Below are positions 52,136 to 61,440 of a stretch of 64,000 nucleotides of DNA, in pieces. Made by a program: the position numbers and the translations under genes. Below the pieces are notes generated by a model, which was given only the letters and a program-made list of their open reading frames with translations, searched no databases and was not told the origin of the DNA. Source of the DNA: Arenibacter sp. F20364 (GTDB taxonomy: Bacteria > Bacteroidota > Bacteroidia > Flavobacteriales > Flavobacteriaceae); the NCBI RefSeq assembly GCF_023015905.1, contig NZ_JALKBD010000010.1:124001-188000 (forward strand), given 5' to 3'. Numbering within the stretch: the stretch's first letter is position 1; each line of letters starts with the position of its first letter.

Positions 52136-53149
52136 CTATCTACCATAATCGCCCTTTGCATAAGAGGTTACAATACTACTGTTGGGAGTTTTACAGTTAT
52201 TTGGGAAGTCGAAGAAATAAATACAGTGGGGCAGGCCATTGTTAAAGTCGATTTTCACCCAGCCTTGACTACTACTGCCAAATCCGGTATAACTATAGTT
52301 GGCTTTTAAAGATTTAGGTCTTCCTTCGCTATCATTGGACAGTATGGAAACCGCTGAAATACTCCCGTGAGAATAACGATTAAACGACCAGGTTTGGGAT
52401 TGGTTGGCCACGAGGTCATCTATCAACTTGTTGTAATCCTGTGCACCCGTAGGCCCTCCGAATTTTTTCATGGTGGCATATTTACTGCTGCCCTCCATAC
52501 GGATAGAGGGTTTGTTCAAAGCAAATAATTTTAGATTCTCTTCAAATCGTTGAACACCGGGACTATTACAGGAATTTAGCTTAAAAATTTGGAGCATATC
52601 ATTTTTTAGACCTTTGGACTTATGCATCAAATCAACAGAATTGCCCATAGCATTTGGGTCCAATATCATTTCCATTGTGGTCTGAAGGGCATCCGCCCTA
52701 TGCATATTCTCAACTTCTATTTTGGCGTTATATAAGTCAGGACGAGCAAATAGGCCAGTGCCAACCCACTTATATTCCACACAGGTCCTACTAAGCACAT
52801 CGCCATATATATTTTTGGAAACCTCTTCCACTGCGCATACCTGTTCCATAATCTCAACCTTGTTAGCCGGAAGGTAGCTAGGGCACTGCCTGCCAAAAGC
52901 TCTCAAATATTGTTCAAAAATCATGAGGAATTCCACATCCTCGCGCGTGGTATCAATATTTTCAAAATGTCCCCTGAAAATATAATCGTAGAACTCCGCG
53001 TTGTACAAACCATCGGTATTAAATACCAAAGTTTGTGTGGACTTGCCCCGCTTTTCCGAATGTTCTGGTATTAATTGGTTAAAGGAAGTTGTAAAAATAA
53101 AGATAGCGCCTAGGAACAAAATCCTAATACAGTAATTGCTTTTCCACAT
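52136..53149 (-). CDS. exported protein of unknown function
   Basis: 337-residue protein, exported by a signal peptide starting at the ATG 53149 (MWKSNYCIRILFLGAIFIF, cut near TTSFNQ). An upstream ATG at 53242 would add 31 residues before it. The mature protein has eight or more Cys (FGRQCPSYLP, QVCAVEE, SRTCVEYKW, LNSCNSP, LPHCIYFF, NNCKTP), which suggests disulfides. The C-terminal part has YSHGSISAVSILSNDSEG and WVKIDFNNGLPHCIYFFDFP. I do not recognise a family. It lies beside a pseudogene. Confidence 0.8.
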   Translation of the reverse strand: MWKSNYCIRILFLGAIFIFTTSFNQLIPEHSEKRGKSTQTLVFNTDGLYNAEFYDYIFRGHFENIDTTREDVEFLMIFEQYLRAFGRQCPSYLPANKVEIMEQVCAVEEVSKNIYGDVLSRTCVEYKWVGTGLFARPDLYNAKIEVENMHRADALQTTMEMILDPNAMGNSVDLMHKSKGLKNDMLQIFKLNSCNSPGVQRFEENLKLFALNKPSIRMEGSSKYATMKKFGGPTGAQDYNKLIDDLVANQSQTWSFNRYSHGSISAVSILSNDSEGRPKSLKANYSYTGFGSSSQGWVKIDFNNGLPHCIYFFDFPNNCKTPNSSIVTSYAKGDYGR

Positions 53150-53339
53150 TTTAAATTTAGGTTGCTTAGATTTAAAATCTCGGTTAATAGATTGGTTACC
53201 TGATAAATATACAAATAATAATAAGTTTGGAAAACGCTTCATGCTATTGGTATCATGCGTACTATCCTATAGCATTCAATTAGTATTCCCCGAATTAAAC
53301 CTTAGGTTTCCAGGATCCATTATTATTAAAAACTACCGC

Positions 53340-53798
53340 CTAGGGGTATTCTCCTGAATTTGGGATGAGGTACTTAAATAAAATGTACTCCCCCTCATTG
53401 GAAAGGCCTTCGGATACTGGTTTCCATCCTTGTTTTAAATAGAAATTTAGGGCCGATCTGTTTTTTATGAGACACTTTAGCGTAAGATCGGAATTAGCTC
53501 TGTTAATTACGCTGTTCAATAACCGTGATCCAATGCCTTTATTTTGAAAATGATTGGAGATGTACAAATGATGAATAAAGTTATCCTTGGACCAAACCGA
53601 AACAAATCCCACAATTTTATAGTCCACTTTAGCAACCAAAATGAATTCGCCTTCAGTGTCCTGATCAAAGGATGAGGGTATAAGGGATTCCGGATCCAAC
53701 CAACTAAAGTTGGTCTGACGAACCTCTAAATAAATTTGAGCAAGCCTCTCCCGATGATTTTCATTAAAACCTGTTATTTCGATTTCCAAATACGTCAC
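53340..53798 (-). CDS. GNAT-family N-acetyltransferase
   Basis: Cytoplasmic GNAT protein of 152 residues. The acetyl-CoA loop is NKGIGSRLL in HFQNKGIGSRLLNSV (about 98-112), with the preceding strand IVGFVSVWSKDNFIHHLYI. The C-terminus has ALNFYLKQGWKPV, the usual final motif. The start is GTG at 53798, as no ATG fits. The substrate is unknown. Confidence 0.85.
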   Translation of the reverse strand: MTYLEIEITGFNENHRERLAQIYLEVRQTNFSWLDPESLIPSSFDQDTEGEFILVAKVDYKIVGFVSVWSKDNFIHHLYISNHFQNKGIGSRLLNSVINRANSDLTLKCLIKNRSALNFYLKQGWKPVSEGLSNEGEYILFKYLIPNSGEYP

Positions 53799-53879
53799 TT
53801 GTTTTTGATATACTTCTGACGGCTGTTGGGCATTGGATCTTGATCCTAATAAATATTACTAATAAGATCCTTCAAAAGC

Positions 53880-55112
53880 TTAATGAGATTCTGTAACCAA
53901 AGGTTTTTCATTTTTTAATATGCCCATTACCAAAAGCATACATACAGCGCTCAATAGCGCTATTAATGTAATGATATACCAGGTAGCATTAAACCCCAAT
54001 TTGTCCACTAAATTCATTCCAATACTGTGGCCAAAAATATGTGCTACAGAAAAGGATATGGAATAATATGCCATATACTGCCCTTGGTTTCCCTTTATAG
54101 ACCTGTTCAAGGCCAAGGAATTTGAAAAAGGAAATACGATCATTTCCCCTACGGTCATTAAAATCATTCCAATCACCAACATACCTATCCATCCCATCAG
54201 ATTAATCGCAATAAAGCTCATTGCGGTTAGAAGCACGCCTATCAAAACAAGTTTGGACATACTATTTTTACTGCTTTCAAGCCATTTTATCAAAGGCATT
54301 TCAAAAATAAAAATGAGGAATCCGTTTAAACCTAGTAGCAGGCCGATTTCTGCTTCCGTTAATTGATGAATATCTCTATAGAATAGGGGAAGGGTAGATA
54401 ATAATTGAAAAAAAGCCAACCCAAAAAGTGCCATCCCAACCAGGAGAATCAAATATGCCCTGTCTGCATAGGCGGGAGTCGGATTTGCAACTTTTTGTTG
54501 ATCAATTGTTTTTGCTTTTCTAGGGTTTAGAATATTCAACAATAATATACCGGCAATACAACAAGTAATACCGTCTGCCCAAAATAGCCCACCATAACTT
54601 AAGGCTAATATAATTAGGCCTCCCAATGCCGGTCCTGCGGAAAAACCTAAATTAATGGCCAATCTGATCAAGGTGATGGAGCGGGTCCTATTTTCCGGTT
54701 TGCTATAGGCGCTTATTGCTACAAACATGGCCGGACGAAACATATCGGCCAGCACCATTAATACAAATACGCCCATGCAAAACCCAACGAAGGTGGTAAT
54801 ATACTGTAGGATGATAAAAAACATTCCTGAGGCCAATAGGCTTAATACCATTACCTTATAATAACCTATCTTATCGGTAAGTTTTCCTCCTACCCAAGAA
54901 CCGACTACAGATCCCAATCCGAAAAATGCCATTATCCATCCGACATCGGAAAGTGTAAAGCCCAAACTTTTGGTGAGATACAGTGACAAAAAGGGGACTA
55001 CCATGGTACCGGCCCTATTGATAAGCGTAATCAATGCCAACCACCAAACTTCTTTGGATAAGCCACCAAAAGTGTTAATATAATTGAAGAGTAGTTTTCT
55101 CATTTTAATCAT
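53880..55112 (-). CDS. MFS transporter
   Basis: Major-facilitator inner-membrane exporter of 410 residues with about 12 helices. The MFS loop motif A is GGKLTDKIGYYKVM (about 75-88, variant of GxLxDRxGRR), preceded by FGLGSVVGSWV. The N-terminal half has LSLYLTKSLGFTLSDVGWIM. Either ATG, 55112 or 55103, may start. Probably a drug or metabolite efflux pump. Confidence 0.9.
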   Translation of the reverse strand: MIKMRKLLFNYINTFGGLSKEVWWLALITLINRAGTMVVPFLSLYLTKSLGFTLSDVGWIMAFFGLGSVVGSWVGGKLTDKIGYYKVMVLSLLASGMFFIILQYITTFVGFCMGVFVLMVLADMFRPAMFVAISAYSKPENRTRSITLIRLAINLGFSAGPALGGLIILALSYGGLFWADGITCCIAGILLLNILNPRKAKTIDQQKVANPTPAYADRAYLILLVGMALFGLAFFQLLSTLPLFYRDIHQLTEAEIGLLLGLNGFLIFIFEMPLIKWLESSKNSMSKLVLIGVLLTAMSFIAINLMGWIGMLVIGMILMTVGEMIVFPFSNSLALNRSIKGNQGQYMAYYSISFSVAHIFGHSIGMNLVDKLGFNATWYIITLIALLSAVCMLLVMGILKNEKPLVTESH

Positions 55113-55321
55113 TTATTATCTATTCCTTACAGATATACCCTTTTAGACCGCAATGATTGATGGCAAAGTTGAAAAAGAAATCTGTCTAAAACTTGGCTGC
55201 AATAAGGGTCTATTTTGAATTGGTAATAAATTGGGTTTTTTTGTTACAAATTATTTTCCAAAAAAGGGGATAGGCTACAAATCATCCGCTTTGGCGTTTT
55301 TTACGATCATCTTGTTCCAAT

Positions 55322-55672
55322 TTATACCTTCAAGATAGATTTATTGCAATAGGTTGCTTTTTCAAAATCCCGAATGTTTATAGAAATAATGGGAACTTCG
55401 GGAAACATTGGTTTCAATGCTTCAATTATATTTTTTGATAAGTTACTTTTTTGGGCTGTGCTCCGTCCCTCCATTATATTGGCAAAAATGTGAATGAAGT
55501 CGTCCGAGGTATTTCCTATGGTATAGAATTTATAGGGGTTTATTCTAACCTTAATATCCCCTTTGTCAAAAAGTTCTGTAGACTCGGCGGTATCATATAC
55601 CTTTTGAATAATTTCTTTCGGAGTTTTGAAATTAATAATGTTTTCTGAGCAATCTATTACAAAGTGTGGCAT
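55322..55672 (-). CDS. 5-carboxymethyl-2-hydroxymuconate isomerase-like protein
   Basis: Tautomerase-superfamily protein of 116 residues, CHMI type. Met-removed N-terminal Pro (MPHFVIDCSENI) is the catalytic base. The internal YKFYTIGNTSDDFIHIFANIMEGRS matches the CHMI active-site region, and IISINIRDFEKATYCNKS the C-terminus. CHMI isomerises an intermediate of homoprotocatechuate breakdown, but none of those other genes (hpaD, hpaE etc.) is here, so it may act on another enol. Confidence 0.85.
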   Translation of the reverse strand: MPHFVIDCSENIINFKTPKEIIQKVYDTAESTELFDKGDIKVRINPYKFYTIGNTSDDFIHIFANIMEGRSTAQKSNLSKNIIEALKPMFPEVPIISINIRDFEKATYCNKSILKV

Positions 55673-55816
55673 ATGTCTATTTTATTTTGTTTCTGTAGCA
55701 AAGATGCTCGCAAAAAGTAAAAATGTATTGTTTTATAAGGAGTACTATTTGTTCCAAAAGAATTATCATTTCTTCTAAGCGGTTCAAGTGAGTACTCCTA
55801 TTTTTTTAACCAATAC

Positions 55817-56446
55817 CTAGGCAGTCTTAAACAATTCCTCCTTGGTCTTTCTTATTTTTTTTCTCTGCTGTGTTTTATCGGCGGCAGATCTATAGCCCAC
55901 TGGTGCAATAACCGCTGCATTGAGTCCCAGTTCATCCAATCCCAATATTTGATTGTAGGCCTGGTTGTCAAATCCTTCCATGGGGCAGGCATCAATCTTC
56001 AATTCCGCACAGGCCAACAGTAGATTGTTCATGGCCAGATAAGTTTGCTTTTCGGACCAGCTTTTTCGTTCCGCCGCCGGCATTTTGTCAATGCTTGTTT
56101 TTATAAATTCCCCGTACTGTTTTACATCATCGGAAGCTGTGCCCTGTGTGCTAATAATCCGTTGTATGTAATCGTCTACATGCCGATCGTAATCGAGGGT
56201 ATAATTACAAAAAACGAATAGTTGTGATGCGTCCGTGATTTGCTTTTGGTCCCAAGAGGCTTTTCGGAGTGCTGCCCTAATTTCATCATTTTCAATGATC
56301 AATACTTTATAGAGCTGTAGGCCGTAGGAAGAAACGGATAGCCTTATGGCTTCTTTAAGAAATTCTAGGTCTTGATTACTAACCTTTTTATTCGGGTCAA
56401 AAACTTTTGTGGCATATCGCCAATTGAGATTGTCTATTAGGTTCAT
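55817..56446 (-). CDS. nitroreductase-family NAD(P)H oxidoreductase
   Basis: FMN-dependent oxidoreductase of 209 residues, NfsB-like. N-terminal RYATKVFDPNKK, the FMN strand SYGLQLYKVLIIE, the central TYLAMNNLLLACAELKIDACPMEG (about 146-169; usual motif ...AAxxLGxxxxPxxG) and GYRSAADKTQQRKKIRK at the end. Reduces nitro- or quinone-like compounds. It is the last gene of the cyclase-YdcZ-GNAT series, 10 nt after the acetyltransferase. Confidence 0.9.
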   Translation of the reverse strand: MNLIDNLNWRYATKVFDPNKKVSNQDLEFLKEAIRLSVSSYGLQLYKVLIIENDEIRAALRKASWDQKQITDASQLFVFCNYTLDYDRHVDDYIQRIISTQGTASDDVKQYGEFIKTSIDKMPAAERKSWSEKQTYLAMNNLLLACAELKIDACPMEGFDNQAYNQILGLDELGLNAAVIAPVGYRSAADKTQQRKKIRKTKEELFKTA

Positions 56447-56456
56447 TTTATCTGTT

Positions 56457-57173
56457 TTAATGTTTTACAAAATTTTTAAGTAGGAAATCTTCTTGAAATC
56501 CTGTTTTTAGGTAAAGGTCCTTTGCCATTGATGAGGCCTGAAGGGTGGCGTGGCTAGCCCCGTGTTGCTTGGCCAAATACAAGGTATGATTTAGTAGGTC
56601 TGCAGCATATCCCTTTCGCCTGTGGTCTGGTACCACACCTATGGAATGAATACCGGCAATTTTGGGGGTATCCCTATATAAAACGGCAGTTCCAATAGCC
56701 TGGGACCCATGGGTCCCTATGAGATAGTTTACCCGGTCCATAGTAAGTACAACTGTACTCGGTTTTATCCAATATCCAAAAGCTTGCAGAAAGAGGCTGG
56801 ACCAAAGTGCAGCAGAGCTGGCGTCGGTTACCTTATGGAAATCAAGCCTTGGCGATTGATCATGGATGTCATTGAGACGTATTGACATACCGGTCAATTC
56901 ATTTTTTAATGTAAAGCCATTGAGCTCTAAAATTTCTTCCGGGACATCGGGCTGCCAGAGTGGAATTGTAATGCCATCACAATTATATTCCGTAAGGGCT
57001 ACCTTTAGTAGCTTTTCTGTCGGAGACCTATGAAACCATAGTTTGTTTGGCCATTGTGATTCCGCCACTGAACTGATGGCGTAGTCTTCATTGTTGTAAT
57101 ATTGGCCGTCGGCCTGTCCTGCAAGGCGCCAAAGGCTAGTTAGGTTGCTGATGTTTTCTCTGTTCAAATCCAT
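56457..57173 (-). CDS. GNAT-family N-acetyltransferase (238 aa)
   Basis: Two-part protein: an N-terminal 110 residues of unclear origin (PNKLWFHRSPTEKLLK), then a GNAT domain with the acetyl-CoA motif RRKGYAADLLNHTLYLAK in VVPDHRRKGYAADLLN (about 178-194), and ATLQASSMAKDLYLKTGFQ. Longer than the ordinary GNAT fold. It follows the YdcZ-type gene by 4 nt in one operon; the substrate is unknown. Confidence 0.85.
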   Translation of the reverse strand: MDLNRENISNLTSLWRLAGQADGQYYNNEDYAISSVAESQWPNKLWFHRSPTEKLLKVALTEYNCDGITIPLWQPDVPEEILELNGFTLKNELTGMSIRLNDIHDQSPRLDFHKVTDASSAALWSSLFLQAFGYWIKPSTVVLTMDRVNYLIGTHGSQAIGTAVLYRDTPKIAGIHSIGVVPDHRRKGYAADLLNHTLYLAKQHGASHATLQASSMAKDLYLKTGFQEDFLLKNFVKH

Positions 57174-57177
57174 ATCA

Positions 57178-57624
57178 TTAATATTTTATCAGTATTATTC
57201 CTAAGGTCATCACCATCATCCCTAAAACTTTCTTGAGGGTAATAGGTTCAACTGGCATTCCGAACCAACCAAAATGCCCTGCTATTGCCGCAAATATTAT
57301 TTGACCGCTCAGTCCAAAAATCACGGCAGTAGAGATACCAATGCGGGGTATTATGTAATAGAAGAGTGTTACTGCCAAGAAACTAATGGCACCTCCAGTA
57401 AACCACATATAGGTGGGGATCAACTGTAATTGGTCCAAGCTGGGAAGTTCACGGACAGTCATGAAAACGGCGAGCAGGGTAAAACTGGCGCTCATGACCA
57501 AGGCCGCTGAGGTAGCCAATAAGGTGTTGTTTAAAAGTACCCCAAGTCGAGCGTTTATTCCGCCCTGGATTACGACCATAATTCCTACCGAAAATGAGAG
57601 AAGTAATAGTGATGAATTGTTCAT
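57178..57624 (-). CDS. YdcZ/DUF606-type DMT transporter
   Basis: Inner-membrane protein of 148 residues with four or five helices (LLLLSFSVGIMVVIQGGINA, LLATSAALVMSASFTLLAVF, MWFTGGAISFLAVTLFYYI, ISTAVIFGLSGQIIFAAIAGHF, VLGMMVMTLGIILIKY). A half-size drug/metabolite transporter that usually dimerises or pairs. The gaps to cyclase and GNAT genes are 4 nt each, a tight operon. Confidence 0.88.
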   Translation of the reverse strand: MNNSSLLLLSFSVGIMVVIQGGINARLGVLLNNTLLATSAALVMSASFTLLAVFMTVRELPSLDQLQLIPTYMWFTGGAISFLAVTLFYYIIPRIGISTAVIFGLSGQIIFAAIAGHFGWFGMPVEPITLKKVLGMMVMTLGIILIKY

Positions 57625-57628
57625 AGCC

Positions 57629-58609
57629 TTATTTTTTAGTATTGATCGGGATAGCTATGGGTCTAAGGGGGGATCCGCTTGCACCCTTTAATTTAAGGGA
57701 AGCCGCAATGAAAGCAAATTCGTATTGTTTATCTTTTGACAAGTCTTCCAAGAATAGCTGCTCTATGAACATTACTCCTTTTTCGGCAAGTAAGTAGGTA
57801 TGTACAGGTACCCAGTTGTCTTCCCGCTCTGGTGGGAATGCTTCAAAACTAAGATTATCGGCCCCTAAGAGCATAATTCTTTGGTCTTCGACCAGCCACT
57901 TAACCGCATCCAAGCTTATACCCGGATAGTTATCTAGGTACTGTGAGGCATTTTCATAAAATTTGGCTTGGCCGGTCCTAATTAGGACAACGTCCCCGCT
58001 TTTCAGCTTTATGCCTTGTTTTTCCAAGGTGAGCTGTAGATCTTGTGATGTGATGCGATAGTTTTTGGGAAGTGGTCCTTTAGCATGTGCAACGTCCAAG
58101 AGTACCCCTCTGGCAATAATGGGAGGAATGGATTCTGCCCCGGTTTTCTTCCAGCCCTTGTCCCCAAGGTACTCTTCGTGGCTAAAGCCGTTCCAGATTT
58201 TTCCATGTAGACCAAAATGGTTCAGGGCGTCTATATGGGTTCCCATATGGGTATACATGGAGATGGCATCTCCGGTATAACTAACTTTTTTGTTCATCCC
58301 TTTTCCCAGACCATTGGGGTTGTCCACTACGGTACCCTGCGGGGTATGTGTAAGCCAATACTGATATCCCGGGTCTCCCAGGGAATGAAAGCTGGGCATC
58401 CCTACAAAGTAATTTACACTGAGGTCATAGGACTTACCTGAGGTTATTTTGGACAATACCTGAAGCTTTGAAGCCTCGGTCATCATGTTAAGGGCGCCAA
58501 TTTCATCTTGTGGTCCCCAAGGACTTGTTCCAACTGTTTCTTGTTGTTGCCCTCTCGCCTGGAGCTGTAGGAAGAGGAGAACTGCAATTAAAATGTTTGT
58601 TCTTTTCAT
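57629..58609 (-). CDS. exported cyclase-family (kynurenine-formamidase-like) enzyme
   Basis: Exported protein of 326 residues; signal peptide MKRTNILIAVLLFLQLQARG. The cyclase (PF04199) metal motif HxGTHxDxxxH is H121-MGTHIDALNH131. Further family marks are DVVLIRTGQAKFYENASQYL and LGADNLSFEAFP. It hydrolyses an N-formyl or cyclic amide bond in related enzymes, with Zn or Mn. It is the first gene after the Crp regulator (70-nt gap) in the operon with the YdcZ, GNAT and nitroreductase genes. Confidence 0.9.
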   Translation of the reverse strand: MKRTNILIAVLLFLQLQARGQQQETVGTSPWGPQDEIGALNMMTEASKLQVLSKITSGKSYDLSVNYFVGMPSFHSLGDPGYQYWLTHTPQGTVVDNPNGLGKGMNKKVSYTGDAISMYTHMGTHIDALNHFGLHGKIWNGFSHEEYLGDKGWKKTGAESIPPIIARGVLLDVAHAKGPLPKNYRITSQDLQLTLEKQGIKLKSGDVVLIRTGQAKFYENASQYLDNYPGISLDAVKWLVEDQRIMLLGADNLSFEAFPPEREDNWVPVHTYLLAEKGVMFIEQLFLEDLSKDKQYEFAFIAASLKLKGASGSPLRPIAIPINTKK

Positions 58610-58679
58610 GGTTTAAATATTTTGTTTGTACAAATATTGAAACCATGGAGCCCAATTCCATTAAGGTATCTTAAGAACG

Positions 58680-59258
58680 CTATTGATCCCTAATATTTTT
58701 TCGGATGGTGCTCAGATGTTCGGGACTTACACCCAAATAGGAAGCTAGCATGTATTGTGGAATCTGTTGTTCTATGTCGCGGTAGCGACTAATAAATTCC
58801 AGATATCGCTGTTCGGCAGACTGACTCATATTATTGATCGTTCTTTCCATTAACGCCACATAGCCATTTTGTGTTTTGATACGGAAAAACCGATCCATCA
58901 TATGGATTTTATCAAAGAGTTCATTTAATTTATCCCTATGGATTTGTATCACGATGCTATCTGTTATGGCCTGAATGAAGAAAGTTGCGGGTTTTTGGGT
59001 GAGATAGGCATACAGGTCGTTTAGCCACCAGCCACTTATTCCAAACTGTAGAATATGTTCTGCACCCAATTCATCTATGCTGTACAATTTTAGACACCCC
59101 TGGGAAATAAAGCGCATATGATTGGAGTACTCCCCACTTTGAAGTAAAAATTGTTTCTTTTTGAGATGGACAGTTTCAAAAGATTTGTGGATCAGTTTGG
59201 ATTCATCTTCTGTAATAGGGACCAATTCCTTAATATTTCCAATGAGGAGGTCATACAT
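58680..59258 (-). CDS. Crp/Fnr-family regulator
   Basis: Cyclic-nucleotide-binding-like regulator of 192 residues. N-terminal cNMP barrel (KKKQFLLQSGEYSNHMRFIS, GCLKLYSIDELGAEHILQFG), then the dimerisation helix and a C-terminal HTH SYLGVSPEHLSTIRKNI. The nucleotide-contact residues (GE..RA) are not seen, so it may respond to something other than cAMP. It precedes the cyclase operon and diverges from the DUF4386 gene at 59412. Confidence 0.9.
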   Translation of the reverse strand: MYDLLIGNIKELVPITEDESKLIHKSFETVHLKKKQFLLQSGEYSNHMRFISQGCLKLYSIDELGAEHILQFGISGWWLNDLYAYLTQKPATFFIQAITDSIVIQIHRDKLNELFDKIHMMDRFFRIKTQNGYVALMERTINNMSQSAEQRYLEFISRYRDIEQQIPQYMLASYLGVSPEHLSTIRKNIRDQ

Positions 59259-59364
59259 TGTTTACAGCTTGGATTATACAAATATTTTTTATGTTTAAAA
59301 TTCGATAAAATTCTTAATTGACACAAGGTGTAGTCATTTTTTCTTAATGTAGATTAATGAATTT

Positions 59365-59372
59365 TAATTTTG
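59365..59372 (+). promoter_or_regulatory. candidate -7 element for the DUF4386 gene
   Basis: TAATTTTG fits TAnnTTTG, 39 nt before the ATG at 59412. No TTG lies at the right distance upstream. Confidence 0.35.
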
Positions 59373-59411
59373 AAGCCAATAGTTTAGCAAAGAAATATAA
59401 AACCTTTTACG

Positions 59412-60104
59412 ATGAAACGAATCGCAAAAATTTCTGGAATAGCCTATGTAATGATTTTTATTTCTGGTTTTTATGCCAATTTTTCTATCCTTGAAAGTCT
59501 AGTGGATATGAATGCCCCTGCACTGACCCTTACAAATTTGGTCAATGGGCACTCTCAGTTCGGGTATGGCCTGTTAGGATTCCTAGTGATGTTGTTATTT
59601 GATATTGTATTGGTCTGGTCACTTTTTTATTTGACAAAATCCGTTAGTAGGTATTTATCTTATGTAGCTTCTTTGTTCCGACTACTGCATGCTATTTTTT
59701 TCGGTATAGCCTTATCCAAATTGTGGAAGGCCTACCAATTAACCCATAATGCAGATATGGGCACAGGCATGGAACAGGAAATTATGCAATTATTGTCGGG
59801 TTTTGACGTCATATGGACCATAGGACTTTTAATCTTTGGGTTACATTTATTTGTCCTTGGATTTTTGGGCCTGAAGTCGACCATTATTCCAAAAATTATT
59901 GGGTTGTTGTTAATACTTGCTGCAGTGGGTTATCTCATTGATGGCATCGCAAAATTAACGTTTGAAAATTATGACCAATACCAATCTTATTTTGAAGCGG
60001 GTGTGGTAATGACGGGCGTAATAGGGGAGCTATCATTTACTATTTGGCTCTTGGTGAAGGGGTTGAAAAAGGAGGGAAGTATGAAATTTGAAAAGACGGA
60101 ATAA
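59412..60104 (+). CDS. DUF4386 membrane protein
   Basis: Membrane protein of 230 residues with about six helices. DUF4386 marks: AKISGIAYVMIFISGFYANF at the N-terminus, LVNGHSQFGYGLLGFLVMLL, YVASLFRLLHAIFFGIALSK, FDVIWTIGLLIFGLHLFVLG, and IIPKIIGLLLILAAVGYLID. No role is known. The next gene begins 27 nt after, so they probably share a transcript. Confidence 0.88.
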   Translation: MKRIAKISGIAYVMIFISGFYANFSILESLVDMNAPALTLTNLVNGHSQFGYGLLGFLVMLLFDIVLVWSLFYLTKSVSRYLSYVASLFRLLHAIFFGIALSKLWKAYQLTHNADMGTGMEQEIMQLLSGFDVIWTIGLLIFGLHLFVLGFLGLKSTIIPKIIGLLLILAAVGYLIDGIAKLTFENYDQYQSYFEAGVVMTGVIGELSFTIWLLVKGLKKEGSMKFEKTE

Positions 60105-60130
60105 ACCTAAAATTAATTAATTTTGGGGGA

Positions 60131-60691
60131 ATGAAAACATTGGAACAACAACGACTTGAATTTTCAAAAGGACCGTTTTTAGCAACACCTTTATCGGGTT
60201 TAATAGCCTGGTTATTGGTAGCCATATCAGGCATTTTCCTCTCCGATAGGGTTACCGTATGGGTACTTTTTATAGCAACTGGTAGTATTGTATACCTGGC
60301 ATTGTTTATATCGAAATTCACTGGTGAGAATTTTTTGGACAAGAACAAAGCTAAAAATGTGTTCGATGATCTATTCCTCTTTTCTGTTGCCCAGGCGGTT
60401 ATGGCCTACGCCATTGCAATTCCGTTTTTCTTGATTGATTATACCTCCTTGCCTTTATCCGTGGGGATATTGACCGGAACCATGTGGCTGCCTTTTTCTT
60501 GGATTATAAAGCATTGGATCGGCATTGCCCATGCTGTAGTTAGAACAATCTGTATAGTTGTTTTGTGGTATGTATTTCCGGATTTAAGGTTCGTTACAAT
60601 ACCCTTGGCCATTGTTATTATATACGTGGCAACTCTTATTATTTTATATTACAGGAATAAAAACACCAGTATGAGAGGTGTGTTGGACTAA
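60131..60691 (+). CDS. DUF7010-like membrane protein
   Basis: Membrane protein of 186 residues with about six helices. It opens EQQRLEFSKGPFLATPLSG followed by LIAWLLVAISGIFLS and has LSVGILTGTMWLPFSWIIKH, which I recall as the DUF7010 pattern. Function unknown. It lies in the same orientation and spacing as the DUF4386 gene upstream. Confidence 0.7.
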   Translation: MKTLEQQRLEFSKGPFLATPLSGLIAWLLVAISGIFLSDRVTVWVLFIATGSIVYLALFISKFTGENFLDKNKAKNVFDDLFLFSVAQAVMAYAIAIPFFLIDYTSLPLSVGILTGTMWLPFSWIIKHWIGIAHAVVRTICIVVLWYVFPDLRFVTIPLAIVIIYVATLIILYYRNKNTSMRGVLD

Positions 60692-60775
60692 GTTTCTAAA
60701 AATTCAAGGGTCAACCAAGATGGGTTAGTTTTACGGATGTAATCTCAAATTGGTCCTTGGGGTTCAAGTTGAAAT

Positions 60776-61333
60776 TTATTTAATATCATCTTTAAAATGT
60801 CCCCCATGTTTTCCTTTTGAGAATTTGGTTTTATTAAAATTATTTGATTCTCCTTTGGCAATCGTAAGGCTTTTCCATTCACGTCCTTTGATCATGCGGC
60901 CTATATAAACAATTTGCCCTATATGGTAGGAATAATGGCCCAATTGTCTATTAAAGGCCTCAAGAATAGAGTGAGACTGATTTCTAATATAAATCACGGC
61001 ATCAAAATTACTCTCGTTGACCGAATTAAGTGCCTCATAGAGGCAGGCCCAACCGTCATTCCACTTTGTTAGTAGATCCTCCTTGGTTTTGATAAAAGGT
61101 TCAAATTCCTGATCTCTATTTCTCCATTCCTTTTCTCCGTCAGCGGTTAGAAAATCAGTCCATCTAGATTTCATATTTCCCGATAGGTGATTTACGATTA
61201 CAGCAATTGAATTGGATTCATCATTGTACTGCCAAAAAAAATCTCTTTCATCCAACTGGTCAAAAGTTCTTTCACCAAGGGATTTATAGTATTGGAACTG
61301 TTTTTTAATACTATTTAGATATTCTGCTTCCAT
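60776..61333 (-). CDS. DinB-like DUF1572 protein
   Basis: Four-helix DinB-superfamily protein of 185 residues. DUF1572 features: EYLNSIKKQFQYYKSLGER, AVIVNHLSGNMKSRWTDFLT (first metal His), and NRQLGHYSYHIGQIVYIGR with the other two His of the triad. It could bind a divalent metal and transfer thiols, as DinB relatives do. Downstream, a glycine/histidine-rich tail (GKHGGHFKDDIK). Confidence 0.88.
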   Translation of the reverse strand: MEAEYLNSIKKQFQYYKSLGERTFDQLDERDFFWQYNDESNSIAVIVNHLSGNMKSRWTDFLTADGEKEWRNRDQEFEPFIKTKEDLLTKWNDGWACLYEALNSVNESNFDAVIYIRNQSHSILEAFNRQLGHYSYHIGQIVYIGRMIKGREWKSLTIAKGESNNFNKTKFSKGKHGGHFKDDIK

Positions 61334-61440
61334 ATAGGATCTATTCTGGTTATGGCTTAAATTAAGAATTCTTTTTAATTAGTGACGCTTTGAAGGAATT
61401 ACTTTAAGCCGTCGGGGCTCTCTTCCCTTCGCATTGTTGA

